Below are positions 42,691 through 51,247 of a DNA stretch of 64,000 nt, in pieces. The DNA lies in the NCBI RefSeq assembly GCF_048553275.1, contig NZ_JBLZMW010000015.1:62001-126000 (forward strand). Direction: 5' to 3'. The position numbers were made by a program, and so were the translations under genes. Below the pieces are notes generated by a model that did not search any database, was not told the DNA's origin, and saw only the letters and a program-made list of their open reading frames with translations. The first letter of the stretch is position 1; every line of letters begins with the position of its first letter. Origin of the DNA: Pacificoceanicola sp048553275. GTDB lineage: Bacteria > Pseudomonadota > Alphaproteobacteria > Rhodobacterales > Rhodobacteraceae.

Positions 42691-43491
42691 TTATCCAATC
42701 CGTCCGGTGATGTAGGACTCGGTCCTTGGGTCTACGGGGTTGGTGAAGATGGTGCCGGTCTCGCCGAATTCCACGAGATTGCCGAGGTGGAAGAAGGCGG
42801 TTTTCTGGCTGACGCGGGCCGCCTGCTGCATCGAGTGGGTGACGATGACCACCGAATAGTTCTGGCGCAGCTCGTCGATAAGCTCTTCGACCTGGGCCGT
42901 GGCGATGGGGTCGAGCGCGGAGCATGGCTCGTCCATCAGCAGCACCTCGGGTTCGGTGGCCACGGCGCGGGCGATGCACAGGCGCTGTTGCTGGCCACCG
43001 GAAAGGCCGGTGCCCGGCGCGTGCAGGCGATCCTTGACCTCGTTCCAGATCGCACCGCGTTTGAGCGCGGTTTCGACGATCTCGTCCAGCTCCGCCTTGT
43101 TCTTGGCCAGACCGTGGATGCGCGGGCCGTAGGCGACATTGTCGTAGATCGACTTCGGGAAGGGGTTGGGCTTCTGGAACACCATGCCGACCTTGGCGCG
43201 CAGCTGCACGGGGTCGACACGCTTGTCGTAGATGTCCTCTCCGTCGATCTCGATCCGGCCTTCGACGCGGCAGATGTCGATGGTGTCGTTCATACGGTTG
43301 AGTGTGCGCAGGAACGTCGACTTGCCACAGCCGGAGGGGCCGATGAAGGCGGTCACGGTCTTGTCTTCGATATCGACGTCCACGTCCTTGATGGCGTGTG
43401 TATCGCCGTAATAGACCTGAACGCCGCGCGCGCCGATCTTGATGTCTTTTGCGGTCACGTCTCTCTCCGTAAATAGCGGTGCGTCGTACAT
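42691..43491 (-). CDS. pstB: Phosphate ABC transporter ATP-binding protein PstB
   Basis: A 266-residue ATPase with Walker A GPSGCGKST, the Pst-typical FQKPNPFPKSIYDNVAYGPR, signature LSGGQQQRL and Walker B VLLMDEPCSALDP. It powers PstCA. 42 bp separate it from pstA, including a GGGTATACCC palindrome. Confidence 0.97.
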   Translation of the reverse strand: MYDAPLFTERDVTAKDIKIGARGVQVYYGDTHAIKDVDVDIEDKTVTAFIGPSGCGKSTFLRTLNRMNDTIDICRVEGRIEIDGEDIYDKRVDPVQLRAKVGMVFQKPNPFPKSIYDNVAYGPRIHGLAKNKAELDEIVETALKRGAIWNEVKDRLHAPGTGLSGGQQQRLCIARAVATEPEVLLMDEPCSALDPIATAQVEELIDELRQNYSVVIVTHSMQQAARVSQKTAFFHLGNLVEFGETGTIFTNPVDPRTESYITGRIG

Positions 43492-43533
43492 GGGTATACC
43501 CCTTTAACGGTGGCGCTCAAAGCGCGCGGCCTT

Positions 43534-44892
43534 TTACCAGCGGCGCTCGAAACGGCGGCGCAGCAGAATGGCGATGAGGTTCATGGTCAGAAGGAAGACC
43601 AGAAGGATGATGATGCCGCCCCAGGCGCGTTCGTAGTAGGCCGGGTCGGCGCGTTTCGCCCATTCGTAGATCTGGGCGGGCATGGCGGAATTGGGCGACA
43701 GGAAGCCCTCCGCGATGCCGTCGGGCACGTTCGTAGCGATATAGCCGACCATGCCGATGAGCAGCAGCGGCGCGGTTTCCCCAAGCGCCTGCGCGAGGCC
43801 GATGATGGTCCCGGTCAGGATGCCCGGCATGGCCAGCGGCAGCACGTGGTGAAAGGTGGCCTGCATCTTCGACGCGCCGATACCAAGCGCGGCATCGCGG
43901 ATCGAGGGCGGCACGGCCTTGAGTGAGGCGCGGGTCGAGATGATGATCGTCGGCAGCGTCATCAGCGTCAGCACGAGGCCGCCGACCAACGGTGCGGATT
44001 GCGGCAGGTGGGCGAACTGGATGAACACGGCGAGGCCGAGAATGCCGAAGACGATCGAAGGCACGGCGGCGAGGTTGGAGATGTTCACCTCGATCAGGTC
44101 GGTCCAGCGGTTTTGCGGGGCGAATTCTTCGAGGTAGATCGAGGCGGCGACGCCGATGGGCAGCGAGAGCACAAGCACCACGATCATCATGAAGAAGGAG
44201 CCGAGCATGGACACGCCGATCCCCGCCTGTTCGGGGCGCGATTCAGAGGCGTCGGCTCCGAAGACGAAACCGGCGTTGAACGTCTTGGCGATCACGCCGC
44301 GCTCAACCAGCGCGTCGGTCAGATCCAGGTGTTCGGCATCGATGTTCTTGTCGCGGACGACGTCTTCGCGGTTCACCCGGCCCTTGAGGTAGCCATCGAC
44401 GCGGGAGGCCGCGAGCATGCGAAACTCGACGGTCTCGCCCACAAGATCGGGGTTGGCCAGCACCACATCACGCACCTGCGCGGCGGCAGAGGCAGACAGG
44501 AGCGCCTTCATGTCTTTGGATTTGCTCAGCGGGGTTTCGATGCCCGCATCGGTAACGGCGGCAAAGATCGCCTGCTCGATGAGCGGGTTGTAGCCAAAGG
44601 TCGAGACCTTGGCCATCTCCTCGGGATCGCGGTTGCCGGACTTGTCGAGCTTGGCCGGGTCGAGATAGACCGGCACGGTGATGAAGGTCTGCTGGAACGC
44701 ACCGACACCGGAGGACAGGATGGCGCCGATCAGGACCAGCAGGAAGAAGATCCCTGCTCCGATCGCGGCCAGCCCGTAGAGGCGGAAGCGCTTTTCGGAC
44801 GCGTTGCGCTTGGTGGTGCGCGCGTCGGCCGTCGTCAGCGAGCCATGGCGGCGCGGCGTGTCGGCGGCGGGATTGATGGATGCGTCGGTCAT
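43534..44892 (-). CDS. pstA: Phosphate ABC transporter permease PstA (long form)
   Basis: A 452-residue permease, longer than the approximately 300-residue enterobacterial protein because of a soluble periplasmic segment (about residues 75-215) after the first membrane span. The C-terminal half is the BPD transmembrane domain with EFAPQNRWTDLIEVNISNLA and the ATPase-contacting ALGIGASKMQATFHHVLPLA. The ATG overlaps the pstC stop by one base. Long forms are usual in alphaproteobacteria. Confidence 0.94.
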   Translation of the reverse strand: MTDASINPAADTPRRHGSLTTADARTTKRNASEKRFRLYGLAAIGAGIFFLLVLIGAILSSGVGAFQQTFITVPVYLDPAKLDKSGNRDPEEMAKVSTFGYNPLIEQAIFAAVTDAGIETPLSKSKDMKALLSASAAAQVRDVVLANPDLVGETVEFRMLAASRVDGYLKGRVNREDVVRDKNIDAEHLDLTDALVERGVIAKTFNAGFVFGADASESRPEQAGIGVSMLGSFFMMIVVLVLSLPIGVAASIYLEEFAPQNRWTDLIEVNISNLAAVPSIVFGILGLAVFIQFAHLPQSAPLVGGLVLTLMTLPTIIISTRASLKAVPPSIRDAALGIGASKMQATFHHVLPLAMPGILTGTIIGLAQALGETAPLLLIGMVGYIATNVPDGIAEGFLSPNSAMPAQIYEWAKRADPAYYERAWGGIIILLVFLLTMNLIAILLRRRFERRW

Positions 44893-46358
44893 CAGTCGTA
44901 CTGCTCCCGGTATTTGCGCACGATGTAGAGTGCGAGAACGTTGAGCCCCAGCGTCAGGACAAAGAGGGACATGCCAAGGGCAAAGGCGACCAGAGCCTCG
45001 GGCGAGGCGAAATCGCTGTCGCCGGTCAGCTGGCTGACGATCTTGGCGGTCACGGTGGTCATGGCCTCGAACGGATTGAGCGAAAGCCGGGCGGCGGCCC
45101 CTGCCCCGAGCACCACGATCATCGTCTCGCCGATGGCGCGCGAGGCGGCCAGGAGAACGGCGCCGACGATGCCCGGAAGCGCGGCAGGCAGGATCACCTG
45201 TTTGATGGTTTCGGATTTGGTCGCGCCAAGCCCGTAGGAGCCATCGCGCATCGACTGCGGCACGGCGTTGATGATGTCATCGGACAGCGAAGAGACGAAG
45301 GGGATCAGCATGATGCCCATGGCGATCCCGGCGGTCATCACCGCGCGCTGCCCCTGCATCCAGCCCAGCCCGTCGTCGCCAAAGACGCTGAGCAGGATCG
45401 GCCCGATCGTCAGCAGCGCAAACAGACCGTAGACGATCGTCGGGATGCCGGCGAGGATTTCCAGCAGCGGCTTGGCAATCGCGCGGACCTTGGGTCCGGC
45501 ATATTCCGACAGGTAGACGGCGGCGAAGAGGCCGATGGGCACGGCGACAAGCAACGCGACAAAGCTGATGTAGAGCGTGCCCCAGAGCAGCGGCAGAATG
45601 CCAAGCGAGGACGATCCACCCCGGCCCGAGAAGCTCGGCGACCAATCCAGCAGCATGAAGAAGTCAGCGGCCGGATAGAGGCGGAAGAACTCGATGGTGT
45701 TGAAGATCAGCGAAAGCACGATGCCGATGGTCGTCAGCACCGCGATGGAGGCGGCGGCAATCAGCAGCGCCTTGATGCCCTTTTCCACGGTGTTCCGGGC
45801 ACGGAAGTCGAAATGCGCGTCCTTGAGACCAAACCCGAGCCCCGCCAGGGCAACGACGAGCACGGCAATCGCCATGACCAGCGTGGCCGTTGCGTTTTCG
45901 GAGCGATAGGCCTGCGCGGCGGCGAGAACCGGCCCGGTCAGTTCGGAGGTGACAACCTGCCCTGCGTCCTTGAGCCCCTGCGTCACGGCGGCGGCGTCGC
46001 TGCCGCTGGCGGTTGTCTGGGTCATCAGTCCCGCAGCGGTGGCAGCGTCGAGGCCGTCGGCGGTGCGGCGCACCTCCGCCATGACGAGCCCGAGGTTCGA
46101 GCCCTCTGCGATCTCGGTTTCGGGGATCATGCCGGAGACCGACATGTTGATCCAGATCGGCTGAACGATCAGCCAGAGGACCAGCAGCAGGAAGGCCGGT
46201 ACGACTGCCTTCATCGCCACATTGGCGCCGTAGTAACTGGGCAGCGAGTGCATTTGGCGGATCTCTCCGCCGGCGCTGGCGAGGGCGCGGGTGCGGCCAA
46301 GGATGTATCCGGCGGCGGCTATCCCGAGCACGATGACGATGAGCCAGAGTAAAGGCAT
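44892..46358 (-). CDS. pstC: Phosphate ABC transporter permease PstC (long form)
   Basis: A 488-residue permease with an extended N-terminal part (membrane spans at about residues 1-20, 55-75, 165-190) before the conserved BPD domain, which includes YLSEYAGPKVRAIAKPLLEILAGIP and YGLGATKSETIKQVILPAALPG. It forms the phosphate channel with PstA. A hairpin separates it from pstS, consistent with lower expression than the binding protein. Confidence 0.94.
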   Translation of the reverse strand: MPLLWLIVIVLGIAAAGYILGRTRALASAGGEIRQMHSLPSYYGANVAMKAVVPAFLLLVLWLIVQPIWINMSVSGMIPETEIAEGSNLGLVMAEVRRTADGLDAATAAGLMTQTTASGSDAAAVTQGLKDAGQVVTSELTGPVLAAAQAYRSENATATLVMAIAVLVVALAGLGFGLKDAHFDFRARNTVEKGIKALLIAAASIAVLTTIGIVLSLIFNTIEFFRLYPAADFFMLLDWSPSFSGRGGSSSLGILPLLWGTLYISFVALLVAVPIGLFAAVYLSEYAGPKVRAIAKPLLEILAGIPTIVYGLFALLTIGPILLSVFGDDGLGWMQGQRAVMTAGIAMGIMLIPFVSSLSDDIINAVPQSMRDGSYGLGATKSETIKQVILPAALPGIVGAVLLAASRAIGETMIVVLGAGAAARLSLNPFEAMTTVTAKIVSQLTGDSDFASPEALVAFALGMSLFVLTLGLNVLALYIVRKYREQYD

Positions 46359-46409
46359 ATGCCCCCCGTGTGTTGCGGTCTGGTTTGGGAAAAGGGTCTA
46401 AAAGAGTGA

Positions 46410-46434
46410 GGGGGCGGCGGAATATGCCGCCCCC
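46410..46434 (-). terminator. Attenuator hairpin between pstS and pstC
   Basis: Perfect 9-bp stem GGGGGCGGC / GCCGCCCCC with a 7-nt loop and no strong T run, in the 111-bp gap. Such hairpins commonly stabilise the binding-protein mRNA and lower downstream expression. Confidence 0.6.
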
Positions 46435-46469
46435 TGCATGTCCGGCCTGGGGAAGGCCGGTCCGGCAGA

Positions 46470-47504
46470 TTACATGCCTTCGTTCATGGTCACTTCGTCA
46501 GCGACGATGCCCTGGGTCTGTGCCAGCTCCGGATCGGAGACGAGGCCGTACTCGGAGAGCGGGCCGTCGGGACCTGCGATCTCGTCGGAGACGAAGAACG
46601 TGGCATACTCTTTCAAGCCCGGGATGACGCCGATGTGTGCCTTCTTGATGTAGAAGTACAGCGGGCGGGAGACCGGGTAATCACCGGCGGCGATGGTCTC
46701 GGTGGTCGGCTCGACGCCGTCCATGGTGGCGACCTTCAGCGTGTCGGTGTTGTTCTCGTAGAACGCGAGGCCAAAGACGCCGATGGCGTTGGTGTTGGCT
46801 TCGATGGAGGCGAGCGTCTCAGTGTAGTCGCCGTCGATGTCCACGGACTTGCCGTCGGTGCGCACCGCGAGGCAGGCATCCTCTGCGTCGTCCTCGGACA
46901 TGCCCGAAGCGATCATGGCTTCCATGGCGCCGGTGGCTTCACAGCCCGCTGCGATCACCTTCTCTTCAAAGACTTCACGGGTGCCGTGCTTGGTGCCCGG
47001 GATGAAGGCGAGGATGTCTTCGGCCGGCAGGTCGGCGTTGAAGTCGGCCCACTGGGTATAGGGGTTGTCGACCAGTTCGCCATCGACAACAACCTTCGGC
47101 GCCAGGGCGTTGAACAGGTCGGACGGGGTGAAGGCGGTGTAGGCCGGGCCGTCGAGCTGCGATGCAAAGACGATGCCGTCATAGCCGATGCGCACTTCGA
47201 TGATGTCAGTCACGCCGTTCTCGGCACAGGCCGCGATTTCCTTCTCGCGGATGGCGCGGGAGGCGTTGGCGATGTCGGTGTGCTCTTCGCCGACACCTTG
47301 GCAGAAACGCTTGAGGCCCGCGGAGGAGCCGCCCGATTCCACGACCGGTGTCGGGAAGTCAAAGTTTTCGCCGAAGGCTTCGGCCACGATGGACGCGTAG
47401 GGCAGCACGGTCGAAGAACCGGCGACCTGCACGTTGTCACGGGCAGCAGCGGAGGTTGCGGCGGCCGCGATGGCCAGCACGGAAGCGGTGAGCTTGATGT
47501 TCAT
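46470..47504 (-). CDS. pstS: Periplasmic phosphate-binding protein PstS
   Basis: A 344-residue protein with a signal peptide ending TSAAA and phosphate-binding blocks VAGSSTVLPYA, ESGGSSAGLKRFCQG and DIANASRAI, plus GTREVFEEKVI. ATG 47504 has AGGAG 6 bases upstream and begins the signal peptide; an upstream in-frame ATG adds only an odd 10-residue tail. It is the first gene of the Pho-box-controlled operon. Confidence 0.95.
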   Translation of the reverse strand: MNIKLTASVLAIAAAATSAAARDNVQVAGSSTVLPYASIVAEAFGENFDFPTPVVESGGSSAGLKRFCQGVGEEHTDIANASRAIREKEIAACAENGVTDIIEVRIGYDGIVFASQLDGPAYTAFTPSDLFNALAPKVVVDGELVDNPYTQWADFNADLPAEDILAFIPGTKHGTREVFEEKVIAAGCEATGAMEAMIASGMSEDDAEDACLAVRTDGKSVDIDGDYTETLASIEANTNAIGVFGLAFYENNTDTLKVATMDGVEPTTETIAAGDYPVSRPLYFYIKKAHIGVIPGLKEYATFFVSDEIAGPDGPLSEYGLVSDPELAQTQGIVADEVTMNEGM

Positions 47505-47585
47505 GTCGAACTCCTGAAGTCTCGTGGCGGCCATCCCCTTGATGCCGCCTTAAGGGGCGTCCTAAGGGGGCCGCGCAATGCTTTT

Positions 47586-47614
47586 GTGACACTTGCGTAA
47601 CGGTTTTATGACAG
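47586..47614 (-). promoter_or_regulatory. Triple Pho box upstream of pstS
   Basis: On the minus strand three 7-bp half-sites, CTGTCAT, CCGTTAC and GTGTCAC, recur with an exact 11-bp period, the first two followed by AAAA/GCAA spacers. This matches the PhoB direct-repeat consensus CTGTCAT-N4-CTGTCAT. The site is 82 bp upstream of the pstS ATG. Confidence 0.8.
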
Positions 47615-47730
47615 TGTTCGATTTGCGCGACGTTTCCCGCAGGCGCGGTTGTCTGTGCACGGCGCAAAGCGCGCGTGACGGCGCGCGGCACCGGTGTGCC
47701 CGCCTGGTTGCCCGAAAGGCGCGCGCCCGG

Positions 47731-48765
47731 TCAGCCGACGGGTAGAATCACGGAAAAACAGGTGCCTTTGCCCAATGTGCTGTCGACCGTGAGCCGACCG
47801 CGATGACGCGAGACGATGTGTTTCACAATCGCAAGGCCAAGTCCCGTTCCGCCCTTCTCGCGCGAGCGGTGGCTGTCGACACGGTAAAACCGCTCGGTCA
47901 GGCGCGGAATGTGCAGCGGCTCGATGCCGGGGCCAGTGTCCTGCACGTCGATGCGAATCCCCTCGCTGCGCAGCCGGGGCCGGAACTCCGGCGCGGTCAG
48001 GCGCAGCGTGACGGCGGCCCCCTTGCCGGAATACTTGATGGCGTTCTCGATCAGGTTCGTGAGCACCTGGCGGAGCTGGTCGGCGTCGCCGACGATCTCG
48101 AAGGCCGTCTCTGGCAGTTCCGAAGTCAGATCCACACCCGCCTCGTCGGCAAGCTGTTCAAGCCCGTGCACGGTGCTGCGGATGAGCTCGGCGGGATCGA
48201 CGCGGCCGGTGGGGCGGACGCGCTCTTCCTGCTCCACACGGCTCAGCGACAGCAGGTCGCCCACCAACCGGTTCATCCGGCTCGCCTCACGCTCCATGAT
48301 GTCGAGAAAGCGCGCACGGGCGGGCGAATCATTGGCCGCCGGCCCCTTCAGCGTTTCGATGAAGCCCATGATGGCGGTCAGCGGCGTGCGCAGCTCATGG
48401 CTGACATTGGCGACAAAATCGCGCCGCATCCGGTCCGATTGCTCCAGATGGGTGAGGTCCTGAAAGCAGCACAGCGCCCCGAAGCCACCCTCGTTCAATG
48501 GCACGGGGCGCACGGTAACGCGATAGGTGGTGTCCTGATCGCCGTCCTTGATCAGGAAGTCGGCGGTGCCGGGGGTCTGGCGCAGCAGGCAGGCCTCGAT
48601 GGCGTCGAGCAAGGCGGGCTGGCGCAGGGCGGTGATGAAATGCCGCCCCTCCAACCCCTGCCCCAGCAGCCGCGTTGCCTCGTCATTGACCGCCGCCACC
48701 CGCTCGCTCTGCCGGATCAGCAGGGCCGGAAGCGGCACCGCGGCGAGAAAGGGCTGCGCCAGCAT
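47731..48765 (-). CDS. phoR: Phosphate regulon sensor kinase PhoR, soluble form
   Basis: A 344-residue kinase with a PAS-like domain (about residues 1-110), HisKA with phospho-acceptor His123 (FVANVSHELRTPLTAI), and HATPase boxes NLIENAIKYSG, DTGPGIEP and GGTGLGLAIVKHI. Unlike enterobacterial PhoR it lacks N-terminal membrane spans. It is paired with PhoB by genomic context. Its start is 3 bp after the stop of the metB-like gene. Confidence 0.9.
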   Translation of the reverse strand: MLAQPFLAAVPLPALLIRQSERVAAVNDEATRLLGQGLEGRHFITALRQPALLDAIEACLLRQTPGTADFLIKDGDQDTTYRVTVRPVPLNEGGFGALCCFQDLTHLEQSDRMRRDFVANVSHELRTPLTAIMGFIETLKGPAANDSPARARFLDIMEREASRMNRLVGDLLSLSRVEQEERVRPTGRVDPAELIRSTVHGLEQLADEAGVDLTSELPETAFEIVGDADQLRQVLTNLIENAIKYSGKGAAVTLRLTAPEFRPRLRSEGIRIDVQDTGPGIEPLHIPRLTERFYRVDSHRSREKGGTGLGLAIVKHIVSRHRGRLTVDSTLGKGTCFSVILPVG

Positions 48766-48768
48766 GGC

Positions 48769-49947
48769 TCAGGCCTCACGGGCGGCGCGCAAGCCATCGT
48801 CAAAGCAGGCCAGCAGCGCCTCCGGCTCTTCGAGCCCGACCGAGACCCGGAAAAACCCTTCGGACACGCCGATGGCAGCGCGGCCCTCCGGTGTCAGGGC
48901 GCGGTGCGAGGAGGACGCCGGGTGCGACAGCGTGGTGCCCACATCGCCCAGCGTGGGCGCAAAGGCGATGCCATCGGCCGCCCGTGCAAAGGCATTGGCC
49001 GCAGCGCGCCCGCCGGCAATCTCGAAGCTGACCATGTTGCAGCCTTGCCCTTGCAGCAGCCCCTGCGCGCGCGCCGCATCGGGATGATCGGCGCGCGTGG
49101 GATAGAGCACCCGTGTCACGCCCGGCTGCGCCGCCAGATGCGCGGCGAGCCGCTGCGCGGTCTCCTGAGTTCGCTGAAACCGCAGGGCAAAGGTGGCCAG
49201 GCCGCGCTCGGCAAGCCAGCAGTCAAAGGGGCTCGCGGTCAGGCCCGTGGTCACGGCAAAGACCCGCATCCGCTGTGCCAGCTCCGGGTCCTTGGCTGCA
49301 ACCCAGCCCAGCGTGACATCCGAATGCCCGGCCAGCAGCTTGGTCACCGAATGCAGGACGATGTCCGCGCCATGCTCCGCAGGCCGGATCGCGGCGGGCG
49401 TGGTAAAGGTGTTGTCGACCACCAGCAGAACGCCCTTCGCCTTGCACAGCGCCGCGATGCCATCGAGATCGGCAACGCGCAGCGTCGGGTTCGAGACCAC
49501 CTCGATCAGCACAATCTTTGTCTCGGGGCGCAGTGCCGCCTCCATCGCCGCCACATCGCAGGGATCGGCCAGAGTGGTCTGTATCCCCAGGCGCGGCAAA
49601 TCCTCCGCCATGAGCCGCAGCGAGCGGCCATAAAGCTGATTGCCGCCAACCACATGATCGCCGGCCTTGCACAGCCCCATCAGAACCGCCGTCACCGCCG
49701 CCATGCCGGACCCGACCACAAGGCCGTTCTCCATGCCTTCGAGCGCATCGACGCGCGCGGCCAGCAGGTCGGCGTTGGGATGGCCTTCGCGGGCATAGGT
49801 GTGCCCCTTGGTGCGCCCTTCATATTGCGCATCGAGCGCGTCAGGCGTGTCCGAGGCATAAACGACAGAGGGCATGATCGGCGAGATCACCGGGCGCGAC
49901 GCGCCTTCGATCATCGGCACCACGGGGCGTTGCAAGGTCGGTTTCAT
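48769..49947 (-). CDS. Cys/Met-metabolism PLP enzyme, cystathionine gamma-synthase-like
   Basis: A 392-residue fold-type I PLP enzyme of the trans-sulfuration family. PLP Lys203 lies in HSVTKLLAGHSDVTLG; YAREGHPNADLLAARV, SGMAAVTAVLMGL and DNTFTTPAAIRP are typical. Members include cystathionine gamma-synthase, cystathionine gamma-lyase and O-succinylhomoserine sulfhydrylase, which sequence reading alone does not separate. It is immediately upstream of phoR on the same strand, so they are probably co-transcribed. Confidence 0.88.
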   Translation of the reverse strand: MKPTLQRPVVPMIEGASRPVISPIMPSVVYASDTPDALDAQYEGRTKGHTYAREGHPNADLLAARVDALEGMENGLVVGSGMAAVTAVLMGLCKAGDHVVGGNQLYGRSLRLMAEDLPRLGIQTTLADPCDVAAMEAALRPETKIVLIEVVSNPTLRVADLDGIAALCKAKGVLLVVDNTFTTPAAIRPAEHGADIVLHSVTKLLAGHSDVTLGWVAAKDPELAQRMRVFAVTTGLTASPFDCWLAERGLATFALRFQRTQETAQRLAAHLAAQPGVTRVLYPTRADHPDAARAQGLLQGQGCNMVSFEIAGGRAAANAFARAADGIAFAPTLGDVGTTLSHPASSSHRALTPEGRAAIGVSEGFFRVSVGLEEPEALLACFDDGLRAAREA

Positions 49948-50000
49948 CTTGGTTTGTCCTGTTTTCTTTGGCCTGACGCATAGCCCGGGGCGTCCTCAGG

Positions 50001-50047
50001 CCGGGGCAACGCCCCAAATCAAAAAACCGGGGCAGCGCCCCAGATCA
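50001..50047. repeat. Tandem 21-bp hairpin repeat
   Basis: Two copies of CCGGGGCARCGCCCCARATCA (19 of 21 identical) lie 26 bp apart, separated by AAAAA. Each can fold on GGGGC/GCCCC. Confidence 0.75.
50021..50041 (-). terminator. Terminator of the gmk/carbonic anhydrase operon
   Basis: On the minus strand GGGGCGCTGCCCC is followed by GGTTTTTT, 41 bp after the carbonic anhydrase stop. Confidence 0.75.
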
Positions 50048-50081
50048 TAAAACGGTCCGTCCGGAAAAATCCAACACGCAC

Positions 50082-50603
50082 TCAGAGCGCCTGCAGTCCC
50101 CTGGCAAAGCGCGCCGCATTGTCTTGGTAGTTCAGCGCGGAGGCCTTCAGCCCCTCGATGGCGGCCTCGTCCAGTTGCCGCACCACCTTGCCCGGCATCC
50201 CCATGACAAGCGATCCGTCCGGGATCTCCTTGCCCTCAGTCACCAGCGCCCCGGCGCCAATCAGGCAGTTGCGGCCAATCCTGGCGCCGTTGAGGATGGT
50301 CGCGCCCATGCCGATCAGAGTGTTTTCGCCGATGGTGCAACCATGCAGCATGACCTTGTGGCCGATGGTGCAGCCTGCCCCGATCACCAGCGGATAGCCC
50401 ATGTCCGTGTGGCACACGACGTTTTCCTGGACATTGGCGCCCGCGCCGACGCGGATTTCCTCATTGTCACCACGCAGCGTGCAGCCGAACCAGACGCTGG
50501 AGCCCGCCTCCAGCACCACCTTGCCGATGACATTGGCATCGGGGGCGATCCAGGCATCCGTCGCCACATCCGGCGCGACTCCCTCCAGCGAATACAGCGT
50601 CAT
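50082..50603 (-). CDS. Gamma carbonic anhydrase-family protein
   Basis: A 173-residue left-handed beta-helix protein with repeated hexapeptides (IGxGxx). The three zinc-binding histidines of the gamma class are at about residues 65, 82 and 87 (CHTDMG, GHKVMLHGCTIG). Members include CaiE/PaaY-type proteins, so catalytic activity is likely but not certain. Start overlaps the gmk stop (ATGA). Confidence 0.9.
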   Translation of the reverse strand: MTLYSLEGVAPDVATDAWIAPDANVIGKVVLEAGSSVWFGCTLRGDNEEIRVGAGANVQENVVCHTDMGYPLVIGAGCTIGHKVMLHGCTIGENTLIGMGATILNGARIGRNCLIGAGALVTEGKEIPDGSLVMGMPGKVVRQLDEAAIEGLKASALNYQDNAARFARGLQAL

Positions 50604-51241
50604 GTCAGCTCCTCGAATTCTGTTTGCAACTTGCGCACATGCGTCACCAGCATCGGCTGCTGCAACCGGCGCAGGCGTGTGGCGGTGACAATGGTCTGCA
50701 GGTCGGCGAAGGTGCGGTCAAGATCGTCGTTGACCAGCACGTAATCATAGCTGCCCCAGTGGCTGATCTCGTCCCAGCTTTTCTGCATGCGCTTGGTGAT
50801 CACCTCTTCGGAATCCTGGCCGCGCGATTTCAGCCGCCGCCGCAATTCCGCGATGGAGGGGGGCAGGATGAAGATCGACAGCGTGTGCTGTCCCAACACC
50901 GAATTGACGATCTGCTGTGCCCCCTGCCAGTCGATATCGAACAGGACGTCGCGCCCGGCGTCGATGGCCGCCTGCACCGGGGGGCGCGGGCTGCCGTAGA
51001 AATTGCCAAAGACATGGGCGTGTTCAAGCATGCCATCCTCGGCCACGGAGCGTTTGAACTCGGTCTCGGTCAGGAAATTGTAATCGCTTCCGTCGACCTC
51101 GCCGGAGCGCGGCGCACGGGTGGTCGCGGAGACCGAAAAGCTCAGGCTCGGGTCCCAGGCCAGGAGCCGCTTCGAGAGGGTCGATTTGCCCGCGCCGGAC
51201 GGCGAGGACAGGATGATCAGGAGGCCGCGCCGCTGCATCAT
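50600..51241 (-). CDS. gmk: Guanylate kinase
   Basis: A 213-residue P-loop kinase converting GMP to GDP. It has LIILSSPSGAGKSTLSKRLL, SATTRAPRSGEVDGSDYNFL, and DIDWQGAQQI (GMP-binding and catalytic region). ATG 51241 has GGAG 9 bp upstream. Follows yicC after 6 bp. Confidence 0.96.
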   Translation of the reverse strand: MMQRRGLLIILSSPSGAGKSTLSKRLLAWDPSLSFSVSATTRAPRSGEVDGSDYNFLTETEFKRSVAEDGMLEHAHVFGNFYGSPRPPVQAAIDAGRDVLFDIDWQGAQQIVNSVLGQHTLSIFILPPSIAELRRRLKSRGQDSEEVITKRMQKSWDEISHWGSYDYVLVNDDLDRTFADLQTIVTATRLRRLQQPMLVTHVRKLQTEFEELT

Positions 51242-51247
51242 GTCATG

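Noticed and set aside
47803..49983. Long plus-strand frame across phoR and the metB-like gene
   Set aside because: It spans two genes with clear catalytic motifs on the other strand, and its translation has no recognisable domain.
49948..50081. SAM-II riboswitch upstream of the metB-like gene
   Set aside because: The leader consists of two G/C hairpins of a tandem repeat; I could not find the conserved SAM-II pseudoknot sequences.
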